The notes: a model not told the origin generated them from the sequence alone. Positions 11,674 through 24,465 are shown, numbered from the stretch's first letter. The stretch is DNA of 64,000 nt from Apiotrichum sp. Y4204 (GCA_025531455.1 JAMYHL010000040.1:62001-126000), one strand, 5' to 3'. Numbers and translations: made by a program.

Positions 11674-13775
11674 ATGTCCGGCCTCCCGCAACCGCACCTC
11701 TACAAGGACGCAAAGTTCGTCTTCCTCTCTGACTGGGTAAGTGCTATCGCCCATGCTATGCGCTCTACGTTGCTCACCCCGGTGCAGGACGGAACCATTA
11801 CGGAGCAGGACTCGAACGACTACCTCACCGACACCATGGGCTTTGGCGCCGAGAAGCGGTGAGTTAACGTCTACCTCGCAAGTACGATGGGACGCAGGCG
11901 CGACTGAAGAGAGACTGTGGTGAGCCGGTCGCCTGGCTTTGCTGGGTGCATAGCTCCACGCGTGTATCGCATACCACACAGAGCCTGTTGCTCGCGCGGC
12001 AGCGCATGGCGTGAACCATGTCCGCCGTGGTCGAGTGAATCACACTCGGGAAGCCATACTGGACAGTCGACAGGCCCAACAACCAACTAGCCGGTGTGTT
12101 GGAGACAGTCGCGCTGCAATATCAATTCCGCCTCGTGGTATCACCATCGAGCACGAGCACGCAGCAGTCCGAGCAAGTGCACAGGCCCTGCATCTGGAAA
12201 CTTGTGGCCTCGCGTAATTTTCGCAGCTCTGGAACGCACGGCTCCCTGCTTGCGAGACCTGGAGTGATGGAGTGTCGCATCTGAGGCTTGAGACGGGCAC
12301 GTTCCACTCGAGGTCATTTCCGTGCGGCCCATGTGCCTTTGTGCGCATGGGCCAAAGCTGGCGTCACCGGCCCTAGAGCCTGTCGCCTCTGTCCTCATCG
12401 AACCCCGAGCAGCGAGCTCCATTGTGGCCCGGCGTCGAGACAGCAGGTCCCGGCTAGCCCTCGAGCGATGTTCCATTCCCTTGAAATCACGCTTTGCCGC
12501 TGGGCTGGAACCCCTGACTCCTGTATCTCTGCCAACTTTTGCTGACTCTCCTAGCAAGGCGCTCAACGCCGAGATCCTGGCCGGCCGGTACAACTTCCGC
12601 GACGCGTTCGCGGAAATGCTCGCCAGTGTTGCGGAGAACCATTCCTTTGACGAGTGCAAGGAGGTTTTGAGGAAGAGTGAGTACCTTGCATGTTGGGAAG
12701 TGCGGGGGAATGGTGAGGAGCGCGGGGATCGCGAGGGATGACCAGATGATCGGCGATGAGTGAGTGCGTGAGTGCTCATGAGGGCACGGGGCTGCGCGCC
12801 CACGCGGTGTCTGGCCAACGCCGGTGAGCCCTGCGCGGCCATGCGCTGATATGGGCCCCGAGAGAGTGCGTGCCCTGCGCGGAACATGAGGATCCGTCCA
12901 CTCTCGTCCTCTGTGGTCCCCGCGATCCTTGCGTCGCTGTTTTTCGTCTTGATGCTTGGCATGCGCGGGTGCGGAACGTTGTGCCGAGACTCGCTCAACG
13001 CTCTGCCCGAAGTTGACGATGGGTCGATCCTTCGGGCGTAGCTCACTGGCCCTCTCTGCGCACCTCGTGTTGAGGTTCAGGTTCACACACACGCACACCC
13101 CTTTGTCCGCGCATCGCTCCACTGCCATGATGTCTTTCTAACAATCAGAAATCACCCTGGACCCAGGATTCGCCGAGTTTTACGGGTGGTGCAAGGCGAA
13201 CGACGTGCCGTTCATCATCGTCTCGAGCGGTATGGCGCCCCTCATCCGCTCGGTGCTCGGCAACCTGATCGGCGACGACGAGGCCGCCAACATTGAGATC
13301 ATTGCGAATGATGTTCGCTTCCTCACGCCCGAAGGCCCGGCGCAGAAGAAGAACGGATGGGAGGTCGTATGGCGCCACCCCGAGAGCGGGTTCGGACACG
13401 ACAAGTCCCGCTCCATCATCCCGTACCGCGAGATCGAGAGCAAGCCGACCCTCTTCTTTGCTGGTGACGGCGTCAGCGGTGAGTACGAGTACGAACGGTG
13501 TGGTTAGCGCTTTTACTGACATCGTCTCTTCTCTCCACTTTTCTCCCCACCGCGCTCTACCTGTCTCCTCTTCAGATCTCTCGGCCGCACGCCACGCCCA
13601 CCTCCTCTCGACAAAGGTCGGCCCGACGGGTGAGTCCGACCTTAAACGCTTTTGCGAGCGGGAAAACATTCCGCACGTCGTCGTGCGCGACTTCAACAAG
13701 ATCCTGTACAACACGAAACAGGTCGTGAGCGGCGAGAAGACCCCAGAGCAGGTCATCGCCGACAAGGGCCAGTAG
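11674..13775 (+). CDS. HAD-superfamily phosphatase, Pyp1 (YNL010W)-like
   Basis: Five exons, 11674-11736, 11788-11858, 12555-12676, 13149-13478 and 13576-13775, give 261 aa. HAD motif I is split by intron 1: FVFLSDW joins DGTITEQDSNDYLTD, giving D20-x-D22-G-T. Then follow GFGAEKR, NFRDAFAEML, motif II FIIVSSGM, the FGHDKSRSI segment and the late motif GDGVSDLSAARHAHLL. The order and spacing match the yeast polyol-phosphate phosphatase Pyp1 (YNL010W) family of cytosolic Mg-dependent phosphatases. The exact substrate cannot be read from sequence. Introns 2 and 3 are 696 and 472 nt, far longer than most others here, while exons on both sides are conserved and in phase. An intron-retained transcript would be truncated. 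Confidence 0.9.
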
Positions 13776-14023
13776 ACACACATAGATGCGACACAGAGTG
13801 GAGCGTTGTCCGCAGCGCAACGCGACACGAGATAAAACCAAATCCGGAGGATTTGCATAGAGCGGCGACGTGCCATGAATGTACATGCCATTGTGCCATT
13901 GGCCCAAGCTGCCAAATGCAGACTCGCCGCTGGGTTATACTACTGAATCCGATGCCGTCTTACAGCAAACGCCAGAGCTGGAAGACCTATCCCTACACCA
14001 AGGTTCCAAGTGCGTGCTACTGC

Positions 14024-16670
14024 TCAAGGACGCGCACTCACTGTGAAGAGGAGCTGCTTCTGCTTGCCCTTCTTCTTGCCGCCTCCCTGCTGCGCGGCCT
14101 CAGCGGGCGAGGGGTCGTTGACGCTCATGGCCGCGACGCCATCTGCGGCACTGCTAGCGCCCCACGAGTTGGTAGGTGGCGGCTTGGGCGCCGTGCCGCG
14201 GATACGGGCGATGGACTCATCACGGGCGGTGGGCTTGGAGAAAAGGGCAGCGCGCTCGGCAGCCCTGTTCGACGTCGACGAGCCAGAGGGGAGCGCGGGG
14301 AAAGATGCCTTGCTGGGGGGCTTCTGGACTGCTGGGCGCGAGTTGACTGTTGGAACAGTCACAGAGCGGATCTGCGGACCAGCAAGTGCCGAGGGTGTCT
14401 TACTCGAGCTACCGGAGCCCCCGGAAGCCCACGGCGTGGAGTGTACGGCGGGACGCGAGGGGCCGGCCGCTGCGCCGAGAGTCGGGAAGTTGGCCTCGCG
14501 CGACCCTCCTGCACCGGGAACGTAGCGCCCGTTGACACCCGTGGTGGCGCGCGGGGTGGCCCGCGAGGAAGCCGCAGCCTCGACACGGTCCCAAACTGCG
14601 TGCGAGCCACGACCGCCAGTGGTGTGTGTCGCACGCTTGGCGGAAAGGATGCGGCCGGACGAAACACCTGCCCAGTTCGTTCCGATTCCGGTGGGTCCAC
14701 CGCCCAGGGCGGGGAACTGCTCCTGCCGCTGGACGCGGAAGGCATTGATTGCCTGTAGGATGGCTTGCTGCTTGTCGCGCTCGCCATCAGCATCGAAGAG
14801 GTTGGAGATCTCGCGGACGACACCAGAAGTTGCTTCTGGGTCCTGGTCTAGCACGTTGAAGATCGTGTCGACCATGTCCTTGGCCGTCGACTCGTTGTTC
14901 TTGAACTGCCGAACGGCAGCGCGGAATGAGCTTAGCTTGGTGGCCGAGTCGTCGACCATCATTGCGACGCGGGATAGAAGAGCCGCATGGCGGACAGCAG
15001 TCGCGTCGTCGATGTCCTCACGGGGCGTGGCAAAGCCGCTGGCACTCTCCTCGGGAGAAGCGCGTCCGGACTGACGACCAGAGGCAGGGCCAGAAGGAGG
15101 AGCAGAGACATCGCTGCTCAGACCAGTGTTGAAGTTCTTGCGGCGGCGGCTCTCTTCCTGGCGATCCGTCTGCTGTTGACGGCGTTGCTGAGCCTGCTGT
15201 GCTGCGTTCATAGGAGGTGCAGACAGCTGCTGGGCATGGGGGCGCTCGCCTAAGCTGAACCCACGGCCGCCAGAGCGCGACGGGCCCGACTCCGGCCGGG
15301 CAGAGAAGTCGAGGTGAAGCTGACGCGCCTGCGCGCGGTCTTTCTGCGACATTGATTCGCCGTGCTTCCGTCAGCTTCGCATAGAGTCGGGAAAGCTCAC
15401 CTCCTCCATCATGTGGGCACGCAGGTCGAGCTCGCTGCCAAACACCTGGAACTTCTTCTCCACACAGACCGGGTTGTTACATGGGTAATGGTCGCGCGTA
15501 AAGTGTTTTTCAAGTTTGTCGTAATTTTGGAAACTAAACAATCAGCGCCGTGTCTCAACTTGTCTACTTTGTCCTCGGAACTCACTAGACATCTCTGTGT
15601 CCTAGCTGTTTACACACGAAGCACTCCTCGTGCTTTTCGCGCATATGCTTAAACAGTTCGTCCGAGGAGAAGAATGCCTCGTGGCAGAACTCGCACATCG
15701 GGTGGGGGGCATCCCAGCTCTTGACCATCTCAAGTTCCTGTTCAGTGCGCGGGCGAGGAGGCTTTTGGCCCTTGTGCAAGCGAGAGGGATCGTGGAGCGC
15801 GAGAAGATGCGGAGGATAGAGCACCTGCTCATGAGAGAAGCGGGACAGCTGGCGGGTACAGATCTTGCAGAACACCAGGCCGTGCTCCGCGAGGGTATGC
15901 TTCTCGAGCGCCTGCCACCCGTTCGACATGTGTGCACAGTCGGGGAACGGACAGTTGAAACGGAGCAACAAAAGCGAGGTCTCCATCTGAAGAACGCGTT
16001 AGGACTTGTGCTTCTGACAAAGGCTGCGGTGACTCACCACCTCCTCATCCTCAAACACGACACCAAGTTTCTCGTCCTTGTATGGAAAGTCCTTCAGGTC
16101 GAGAGTACCAGGCAGAACAAGACCCTGGTACCACTTTTTGCCCTTGTTCTCAGGCTTCTCCGCGTCGGCTTGAGCGCGCTCAATGGCGGCCTCGGACGAC
16201 GGACGCCGGAATGGGCCATCGGGGAAGGTCGTCTCGGAAGAGCGTGAGAAGAGAAGGGAGGGACAAATTGTCTTGCAGTACGCGCAGTTGAGCACTCTGG
16301 TGGGTCAGCAGCCTTTTAACTTTGGGTACCCACTTGTAAAACACTCGAAGACGTATGGCGCACACACTAGGCATCAGCAGGGCACGGAGGACTGTTGACG
16401 TTGCACGCACTGGCAGACATGGTGGTTGCACTGTCCCACAGCCCAGTACGTGACAGGCTCAGCACAGATGAAGCATGTCGCTCCGTCATCGGCCGGCGCG
16501 GGAGGCGTCGCGGTTCCCGGGGTGACAGTCTTGACTGCAGGCGTAATGGTCAGGTCCGTGTCGGTGGATGCGACCGAAGGAGCAGACTTTGGGGCCGCCT
16601 TGGCCTTTCCCTTTCCGTTGCTGCCGTTTCCGCCCGTGAGGCCGGTGTCGAAAGCCTTGCGACGCGACAT
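14024..16670 (-). CDS. HEL2: E3 ubiquitin ligase Hel2 (ZNF598 family)
   Basis: Six exons: 16670-16411, 16366-16334, 16296-16038, 15986-15586, 15533-15401 and 15364-14024, giving 808 aa. The RING starts at C66 (CFICAEPVTYWAVGQCNHH) and is rebuilt across a 33-nt exon (VCHVCAIRLRVFYK) to NCAYCK. C2H2-type fingers follow: NCPFPDCAHMSNGWQALEKH, CKICTR, CEFCHEAFFSSDELFKHMRE, CFVCK, then YFQNYDKLEKHF and CVEKKFQVFGSELDLRAH. This is the Hel2/ZNF598 layout. The C-terminal half is disordered and ends in a basic GKKKGKQKQ stretch. Hel2 ubiquitinates 40S proteins of collided ribosomes and starts ribosome-associated quality control. The last five residues are uncertain: GTGAGT follows the LLFT codons, and a 64-nt intron (14041-13978) would instead give a short ending at 13960. 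Confidence 0.92.
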
Positions 16671-17443
16671 TGAATGAACGTTTGTAAAAGTGGGGGTGGA
16701 GGTGAGGAAGACGCGAGAAAGTCGCGAATGATGTTGAAAGGAGGGAAGAAATGGAGTGGTATCACTGATCTGGCCTCGAGTCTCTTGCGGTCAGAAGTAG
16801 TAGTTGGGAGGGGCGAGGGATATGAGCGAGGGTGATTGTGAAGGCGAAGAAAATGATGATGACAGCAGACAGGAATCGCGAGTGGGTCGTCACCACCAAT
16901 GCACCAATGTTTCTTCTTCTACCCAGAGAAGGGCAGCCAGGTCAAGTCGAGACTGGTGGTGGTGCGCTCATTTCTCGGATCCGAAAAGGAACAACTTCGA
17001 GTGGCGCCTGGCCGCGCTCATATGCCTTCATCTAGTCCAGGAACCACGCTAGTATCGCGCGAGATTCGCATGCCGATCTGTCTAAAAGGACCCGCGCGTG
17101 TGTCCGAGCGCATCCCCTGGCCCCTGGCAGCCCTGGCCCCTGGCCGTCTGCTGTCGTCGTCACTCCTGCCGCTGCTGCTGCCACTGCCACTGCGCGCGCG
17201 ATGAAGGATGATGGCCGATGTGATGCAGCGTCGGAACAGATCCGACTGGGAATGTGTTGTTGTTCACTCTCGTCTACCCAGATCAGTTGCCTGTCTCTCC
17301 CTCTCTTTCTCTCGCTCTCACTCTCTCACACCCACCCACTACTCCCGCCTGGGTACATCACTGCTGGATTCAACCACGGAATTTAGACCACAAACCACTC
17401 ATCCCGACCCGCACGACAACCGACCCACAGGGAGTTCTCCACG
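16671..17443. other. Divergent promoter region of HEL2 and AP-2 alpha
   Basis: 773 bp without a supported gene. A pyrimidine-rich run (CT/TC repeats) at about 17275-17345 precedes the alpha-adaptin ATG by 100-170 bp and probably lies in its core promoter or leader. Confidence 0.5.
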
Positions 17444-20400
17444 ATGGCCACGTCCATGCGTGGGTTGACCCAGGTGAGTGGCCGAGATCAGCGGAGGGAG
17501 AGAGGTGTTGGCAGTGTGGTGCGGCCCTCTTCGCCGATCGACGACTGCAGCCTCGTGCATTCTCCAGCCTTACACTTCTTGGGCTCAACTGACAACTCAG
17601 TACATCTCGGACTTGCGCGCATGCCGCGTGCGCGAGCTCGAGGAGAAGCGGGTTAACCGTGAGATGGCGCACATCCGCCAAAAGTTCAAGGACGGCAACC
17701 TGGACGGGTACCAGAAGAAGAAGTATCTCTCAAAGGTCGTGTTCACGTACATTCTCGGGTACAAGGTGGACATTGGGCACATGGAGGCGGTCAATCTCAT
17801 TAGCAGCAACAAGTACAGCGAGAAGCAGATTGTGAGTAGCTCCCGAGCGTGGCGCAGGTGTCTACACCAACAGGACTCTGCTGACCTGCAGGGATACCTC
17901 GCGATTACATTGCTCGTCAACGAGAACTCGGACCTCGTACGTCTAGTCATCAACTCGATACGCAAGGACCTCGAGGACAACAATGAGGTGTTCAACTGCC
18001 TTGCCTTGCACGCGATCGCCAACCTTGGCGGAAAGGACATGGCCGAGGCGCTGGTCGAGAGTGTGTTCCGATCCATGATCAGTCCGTGAGTACTGTGCGA
18101 TGCGGAGACGGCATCTAACAGCCAGGACGTCCACCACCTTTGTGAAGAAGAAGGCTGCTCTCACACTCCTCCGTCTTTACCGCAAACATCCGTCCGTCAT
18201 GCCGCTTGAGGAGTGGGCCGAACGGATCATTCCTCTAATCGGAGAACGTGACCAGGGTGTGGCTATGACGGTCGTGAGCTTGATCACCGCCATGGCCCAG
18301 GACAACCTCGAGGCATTCGCAGGGTGCTACCAGAAGGCCGTCGACCGTCTGGACAAGGTGAGTTGCAGGGACAAGGCTCGTTAGCTCACTGCAGATTGTC
18401 TTCGACGCCGAGACTCCGTCGACATATGTCTACTACAAAGTCCCGAATCCATGGCTTCAGATCAAGCTTCTTCGTTTGCTGCAGTACTATCCTCCGCCAG
18501 GTGAGTTCCATCACCGGATCGACTGACATCAGACAACCCCGAGGTTATTGTCATTGTCAACGGCCTCTTACAGGCAATCATCGACATGTCGCAGGAGACA
18601 CCAAAGAACGTGCAGCACAACAATGCGCAGAACTCGGTGCTCTTCGAGGCGATCAACCTCGCGATTCACCTCGACCCCGAGTCCAAGGTCGTCTCGAACG
18701 CGTCGGTCCTGCTCGGCCGCTTCATCCTCGCCCGTGAGACTAATGTCCGTTACCTTGGTCTCGATGCCATGGCCCATCTCGCCGCGTGCTCAGTATCGCT
18801 CGAACCTGTCAAGCGCCACCAGGACACCATCATCCTCAGTCTAAAGGACCGCGATATTTCCGTTCGCCGGCGAGCCCTCGACCTCCTGTATTCAATGTGC
18901 GACACGACAAACTCGAGAAAGATTGTCGGCGAGCTCCTGCGATACCTCCAGGTGGCTGACTACAACCTTCGCGAGGAGATGGTGCTTAAGATTGCAATTC
19001 TCACGGAGCGTTTCGCAACAGAGGTAAGTTACCCTAAAGGTCTTATTGGCTGACATATAGTACGAGTGGTACATTGACACAATCCTGCAACTCATCTCGA
19101 CTGCAGGCGACCACGTTGGTGCTGAGGTGTGGTACCGTGTGGTGCAGCTTGTCACGAACAATGAGAATCTACAGGCGTACGCATCAGCAGCAGTCTACCG
19201 TCATCTGCAGAAAGCACAATGTCACGAGAACATGGTCAAGGTCGGAGGTCAGTTGTGGATGTTCTCCCGGTGAACTGACAATCAGGATACATTCTGGGCG
19301 AGTTCGGTCATCTCATTGCGAATGACGAGGGATGCAGCCCAATTGAGCAGTTCCACGCTCTCCACTCCAAGATCAACATCTGCACTGCTCCTACTCGGGC
19401 ACTTCTGTTGACCACTTACATTAAGGTGAACTACACTCCTCGCCTGAATGCTAACACGTAGTGGGTAAACCTTTTCCCTGAGATTAAGGACCACTTAATA
19501 AACATCTTCCGCCGATACACACATGTCCTGGACGCCGAGCTGCAGCAGCGTGCATGCGAGTATCTCGCACTGGCGACATACTCGGAGGGCGACGAGCTGC
19601 TGCAGGCCGTGTGCGATGAGATGCCCATCTTCCCGGAACGGGAATCTGCGCTTTTGAGCCGCCTGCACCAGCGCGGTGAGCAGGCACAAGACAAGCGGAC
19701 ATGGGTCATTGGGCAACAGTCGGAGAACAAGGATCGGGTCGCTCAGCGCTTCAAGAGCTTCCGCAAATCGACAGTCGATTCGAGCAACTCGACCGAGGCG
19801 TCGCCAGTGGTGCCACCAAAGACAACGTCGCTGGCAGGGTCACTTGCGCTTCCGGCAGCTACGGAACGGGCGCGCTCCGGCAGCCTGATCGACGACCAGC
19901 CCCCGGCGGTGGCGTCGCAGACCTCGAGCGATATTATGTCGTCCCTTGCTGGGCTGGATCTCAGCAGTCCAACCGTCGAACGCGTCATGCCAGGCACGGC
20001 ACTCATGTCCGAGCCCGATGTGATGACACCGCCAGCCTCTGCCGGCTCCGCACCAACATCCTTCATTCGCCCCGACGATTTCCAACACAACGCCACCCTT
20101 GGCGGCGTCAACCCCGCGCTCCTCGCCCCAGTCACGAACGCCCCCAACATTGAAAAGTGGCTTGAACGCCTGTCTTATGCGACCGAGGGCGTGCTTTATG
20201 AGGATAAGCAGCTGCAGATCGGTATCAATGCCGAGTATCACGGTTCGCGCGGCCGAATCGCGCTGTTTATCGGCAACAAGCTGAGCTCCCCCATGACGTC
20301 CATCACCGCACGCATCGACCAGCCCAACCCCGACGCGCTCGACGCCCACTTCCATGACGATGTCGTACATGAGATCGCGGGCGGCAAGCAGATCCAGGAG

Positions 20401-20994
20401 ATGATCCACGTAGAGTGCAAAAACGTCTTCACCGAGCAGCCTATTCTGCGGTTCACGTACCTCTCGGGCGCGTTCACGACGCTCGTCCTCCGCCTGCCCA
20501 TCTTCCTCAACCGGTTTGTCGAGGGCGTGCAGCTCGACCAAGCGGCCTTCTTTGAGCGCTGGAAGATCATCGGTGGTGAGTAAAGTACAAAGATTGGGTT
20601 TGTTGAGTGCGGCTGACTGACAACAGGCCCACCACGCGAGGCGCAGCAGATCTTCCCGATCAAGCTCACGGCAAACAACGAGATCGACACGGAGCGCAAC
20701 GCAAAGGTCCTCGCGGGCCAGCGACTCACCATCCTGCATGGCCTCGACCCGAACGCGAACAACAACGTCGTCGCGGGCGTCCTGCACATGTCTGCAGCCG
20801 GCAAAGTGTGCGTAATAGCTATGCATCTTAATGGCTAAAACTAACCTTACAGTGGAATCCTCGGCCGCGTCGAGCCCAACAAGGACGCCAAGCTGTGCCG
20901 CCTCACTGTGCGCAGCACCAACGACGCAGTGTCTGCCGAGATGCTCAAGCTCCTCGTCAGGCCGCTCAATGCCGACACGGCTCTGTCCGCATGA
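17444..20994 (+). CDS. APL3: AP-2 complex subunit alpha (alpha adaptin)
   Basis: Eleven exons (17444-17473, 17601-17831, 17892-18085, 18126-18357, 18395-18500, 18533-19023, 19061-19247, 19286-19425, 19462-20575, 20627-20807, 20853-20994) give 1015 aa in phase. The start [10 protein letters not shown] joins [20 protein letters not shown], the hallmark of alpha adaptin. The alpha-solenoid trunk (about residues 10-620) includes [20 protein letters not shown] and [21 protein letters not shown] Ser/Pro-rich hinge spans about 640-760. The ear domain runs from about 765 to the end ([45 protein letters not shown]). AP-2 links clathrin to plasma-membrane cargo and PI(4,5)P2 in endocytosis. Length agrees with fungal orthologues. 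The first exon is only 30 nt, so automated pipelines may miss it. Confidence 0.95.
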
Positions 20995-21229
20995 CGGAAC
21001 GGACTCATCTAGCCCTCATGTTGCCCACGACACGACCCTTGTACAAGATATACCCATGCATGTCGGGTTGGGATTGAATGCCGGGCCCTAATCGGGCAAC
21101 AACAATCGTGCAATTGGGAAAGCTAAGCGACTGACTCAACTGCCTCGCAACAACTTTCATTTCTATGCTGCCATGCCCATATCGTATTTATGCAATGCTT
21201 CATCGCGCCGAAGGCACTCTACAGATACT

Positions 21230-24200
21230 CTAGCGCCACTGCTGCTGCTGCTGCGGCCGGTAGTCGGATATGATGCTGTTGGGCACGGCGGGAGGCGGTG
21301 TGTTGTACCAGTCCTGCGACTGCTGCTGATGCTGCTGCTGCTGCTGTGGCGTGTGCGGGTTGTTCGTGGTCTGGTATGGCCGGGGAGGAGGGTTGGGGCT
21401 GGGGACACGGGGTGGGACGGGAGGGGGAGTCGGCTCCGAGGTAGTGGTGAGCGAGCTGAGGTAGCTGCGCCAGTCGCGGTTGCCCGTGGTGCCCCCTCCA
21501 GGGGGGAGGGGAGAAGGCACGCGGTTAGGCCCCGCAGACGAGCTCCAGTCGGGCGCGACGGTGCCAGGCCGGAAATCGGTATTGGGCGCGGCCGAGGTTG
21601 GGCGGTTGACGTCCTGCTGTGCGTAGAACAATGTGTGAGACTGCGCTGGGGGCGAGTTGGAATACGCTGGCTGCTGCTGGAGCGCCGCCCATGGCGCATC
21701 GGGTTGCGGCCGAGGGGGAGGGGGCGGTGTCGCCGTGTAGCTTGAGTTTGGGTCAGGGTACGACGACTGCGACTGGGAGTTGGGCGGCGGGTACATCTGC
21801 GACGAGGTGTTCTGCGGGGGATACTGCTGCGATGTTGTCGGCGGGTACGGCTGGGGTGGTTGCTGCGGGGGGTACGACGACTGCGGGACCGCCTGATATC
21901 CGTTGTTCGGGGGTGGTGACGGCCTCTGATTCTGGTTGTACGGCGACTGCGCGGGCGGAGGTGGTACGGGCGGTGGTGCGGGACTCTGGGATTGGTTTGT
22001 GTTCTGGTTCTGCAAGTACAGCTCGTCTGACGGGTAGTAGCCTACATGGCTGGGACGCGGAGGCGGCGGCGCTGGAGGGTGAGAAGGCGTATTGAACTGG
22101 CTGACCGGCGGAGACTGAGCGGTCTGAGCGTTCTGCTGCGTTTGCATGTACCAAGGCACATAAGCGCTGCCGGTGCTGGTCTTGGGAGGCGTCTGCGCAA
22201 CGGAAGGAGGCTGAGGCGTCGGAGTGGTGGGTTGGGGGGAGGGTTGGGCTGGCGCGTATGGCTGCTGCGTGTTGGGGAACGCGCCGGGGACGGCAGGACC
22301 GTTCCCGAACGAGTCGGTACGCTGCCTATGCGGATCGTAGGGGGCACCGCCGCTGTATGTCCCGCTCGACTGCTTCTGAGGAGGCGCGGGAACTGGGGGA
22401 TAGTTCTCCTGCCCGGCCTGATGAGGATACTGCTGGGGGGGCTGGCCGAACGACGGTTGGGGCGGCGGCGCACCATACGACTGTGGAGGGTACTGCTGTT
22501 GGGGCGGCGTCGGCTGAGGAGGAGTCGCCTGATACGCATACGATGAGTGGCGGCGATTCGGGGGAGGAGTGTACGGTGCCGGGCCGGACTGCGCGGGAGG
22601 GTAAGGCGTCGATCCGTGAGAAGATGAGTGCTGGTAAGAGTGGGGTTCGGGCGGCGCTGGAGAGCCGGCATAGCCACTGGCACCGTACACACCCTGCTGC
22701 GGGGGTACGGATTCGCGCCCGGGAACGACAAGATTGGCCGAGTTTGTGCGGTGGTGGCCTTGGCCAGATGAACCCGACTGATGATGTCCCATTGGGGTCG
22801 GCGAGACCGAGTGTAGTCCGTTCATGCGAGGGTCCTGCGCGGGGTGGTGCGAGCCATACTCGTTGGCACTCGCGGGACGCTGTGAAGGAGGAGGCCGGTG
22901 TTGCTCCTGCAGTGGGGCCCACGGGGCCGGACCGCCAGTGGTATCCGCCGAATGACGATGTTGACCAAGACCCGAGACGGTGCCAAAGTGTCCCATTGGT
23001 GGCTGGCTGACCACAGGAGAAGAGCCATGACGCACCACGCCGTTTGGTCGGTAGGATGGGCCAAGTGACATGCTCATCATCGGCTGGGTGAGTGCATCGA
23101 CTCCAGAAGCGGGCGGTACGCCGGGATGACCACCAGGGGGATACTCGGGCTGGCCAGGGAGAGGGGGTGGTGGTGCGCTGGTGTGCTGGGGGGGAAGGCC
23201 GAGCTCGCTAAAGCTGCCCGACTGGTGGTGTCGACCATGACCCGTAGAACCAGTCGAGGGATGGCCAGCCATAGAACCTGTCATGGAACCAGCCATAGAA
23301 CCTGTCATGGAACCAAGCATCGAGCCTGGCATCGCGCCAGGCATCACACCAGGCATTACACCCGCCGCTGGTGGCCGGCCAGCCAGCGACCCCGCCGCTG
23401 CGGGCTGCTTGCCGTACGGGGGAATGTAGAGGTTCATGCCGGTGGTTGCGCTCTGCGCCTGCGGCCGAACCGGTGCATTGGGGTTATACACCTCTGGGCG
23501 GGGTACATCGCGCTTGACAGGGGGTGTGGCCTGGAAGTGAGCAATCGTCATTAAAGCAGCTTACATTCGAGAAGAACGTGCACTCGAGATAGACCTCTCC
23601 GGTGTACTTTTCCTTGCACTTGAGCTCGTACCAGTCTGTCATCAGTGTGATGTCCAGTTGCATCAGACAACGGTAGCTGTACCCACCGTCAATCTCCCCC
23701 TTCTTAAGCACCTCGTCGATAGGAACGATCGCCTCGCCAATGAGTTCAGGCTCCTTGGGGTCGTCGGCGTAGCACGCAATGCGCATTGTCTTTGACGACT
23801 TCTTTGCCCCCTTGGCCGTCTTGGTCACCCGTGACTTGCTCGCCATGGTGGCTGGTGTGACGACACCGGGCTCCTCTGTTGGGAGTGGCGGTAATGTATC
23901 GGGTTTCCGCCGCAAGCTATTGGCGGCCGCCTCTGCTGCCGATGCGGCTAGGATGTCATCTACGTCCTGGAGAATGGTGAATCGCAGCTCCTCGTCCCAT
24001 TCCGGGTGCTGTCCGCCACTGTTGCAGTTAGCATGAATGCGCCTGAATGCAAGGAGGCGAAGACGGTGACGCAAGGCGTGGGAGGAATGTGCTGTGCCAT
24101 ACGCACCGCTTGATGGGTTTCGTCTTCTTCTTCTCCGCTCCAACGGTAAGTGCGCAAAACGGGTCCTGCTTGCCAAAGCGGGCGAGGTTGGGAAGGTGGC

Positions 24201-24465
24201 GCTGTGAAGTGTTAGCAATGCGAGTGTTGAGTGCATGGAGTCGGCGGAGTGGGGAGTTGGGGCAGTGGGCTCTGGCGTTGTCGCAGGGAGCAACCCGCCC
24301 AAGCAACGCGGAGAGTCACCGCGCGTCAAGAGGAAATGTTCCTCACGGCTGTGCTGCAGCGGCGGTAGCACGCCACCACGCAGGTGCTCCACTGCAGTAT
24401 AAGATACTCACAGCCTTGCCGACGACGACGATGAGCGTGCCAAGCTCGGCGGGCTCGGCTGCCAT
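21230..24465 (-). CDS. C2-domain cytokinesis protein, Inn1/Fic1/Cts1-like
   Basis: Four exons: 24465-24412, 24201-24107, 24018-23565 and 23530-21230, giving 967 aa. An N-terminal C2 domain (about 1-200) reads ELGTLIVVVGKARHLPNL, FGKQDPFCALTVG, GGQHPEWDEELRFTIL and ELIGEAIVPIDEVLKKGEID, ending in GEVYLECTFFSNV. It carries a Lys/Ser/Ala-rich insertion near residues 85-130. About 760 Pro/Gln/Gly/Tyr-rich residues follow, with many PPP and PxxP tracts suited to SH3 partners, and a GSMT/GSMA repeat block (23263-23362). The layout matches S. cerevisiae Inn1, S. pombe Fic1 and Cryptococcus Cts1, which act at the bud neck in ring ingression and septum formation; Cts1 is linked to calcineurin function. 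It ends 236 bp from the AP-2 alpha stop, convergently. Confidence 0.87.
23263..23362 (-). repeat. Coding tetrapeptide repeats (GSMT/GSMA/GVMP)
   Basis: Within the C2-protein gene, about eight 12-nt units encode GVMP, GAMP, GSML, GSMT and GSMA in series. The DNA units CATAGAACCTGT and CATGGAACCAGC alternate, pointing to recent slippage or unequal exchange. The Pro units grade into the Thr/Ala units. Copy number probably varies between strains. Confidence 0.8.

Noticed and set aside
12141..13046. 301-codon minus-strand open frame across the long phosphatase introns
   Set aside because: Arg/Ser/Pro-rich composition, no domain and overlap with a conserved exon on the other strand; likely a GC-rich chance frame.
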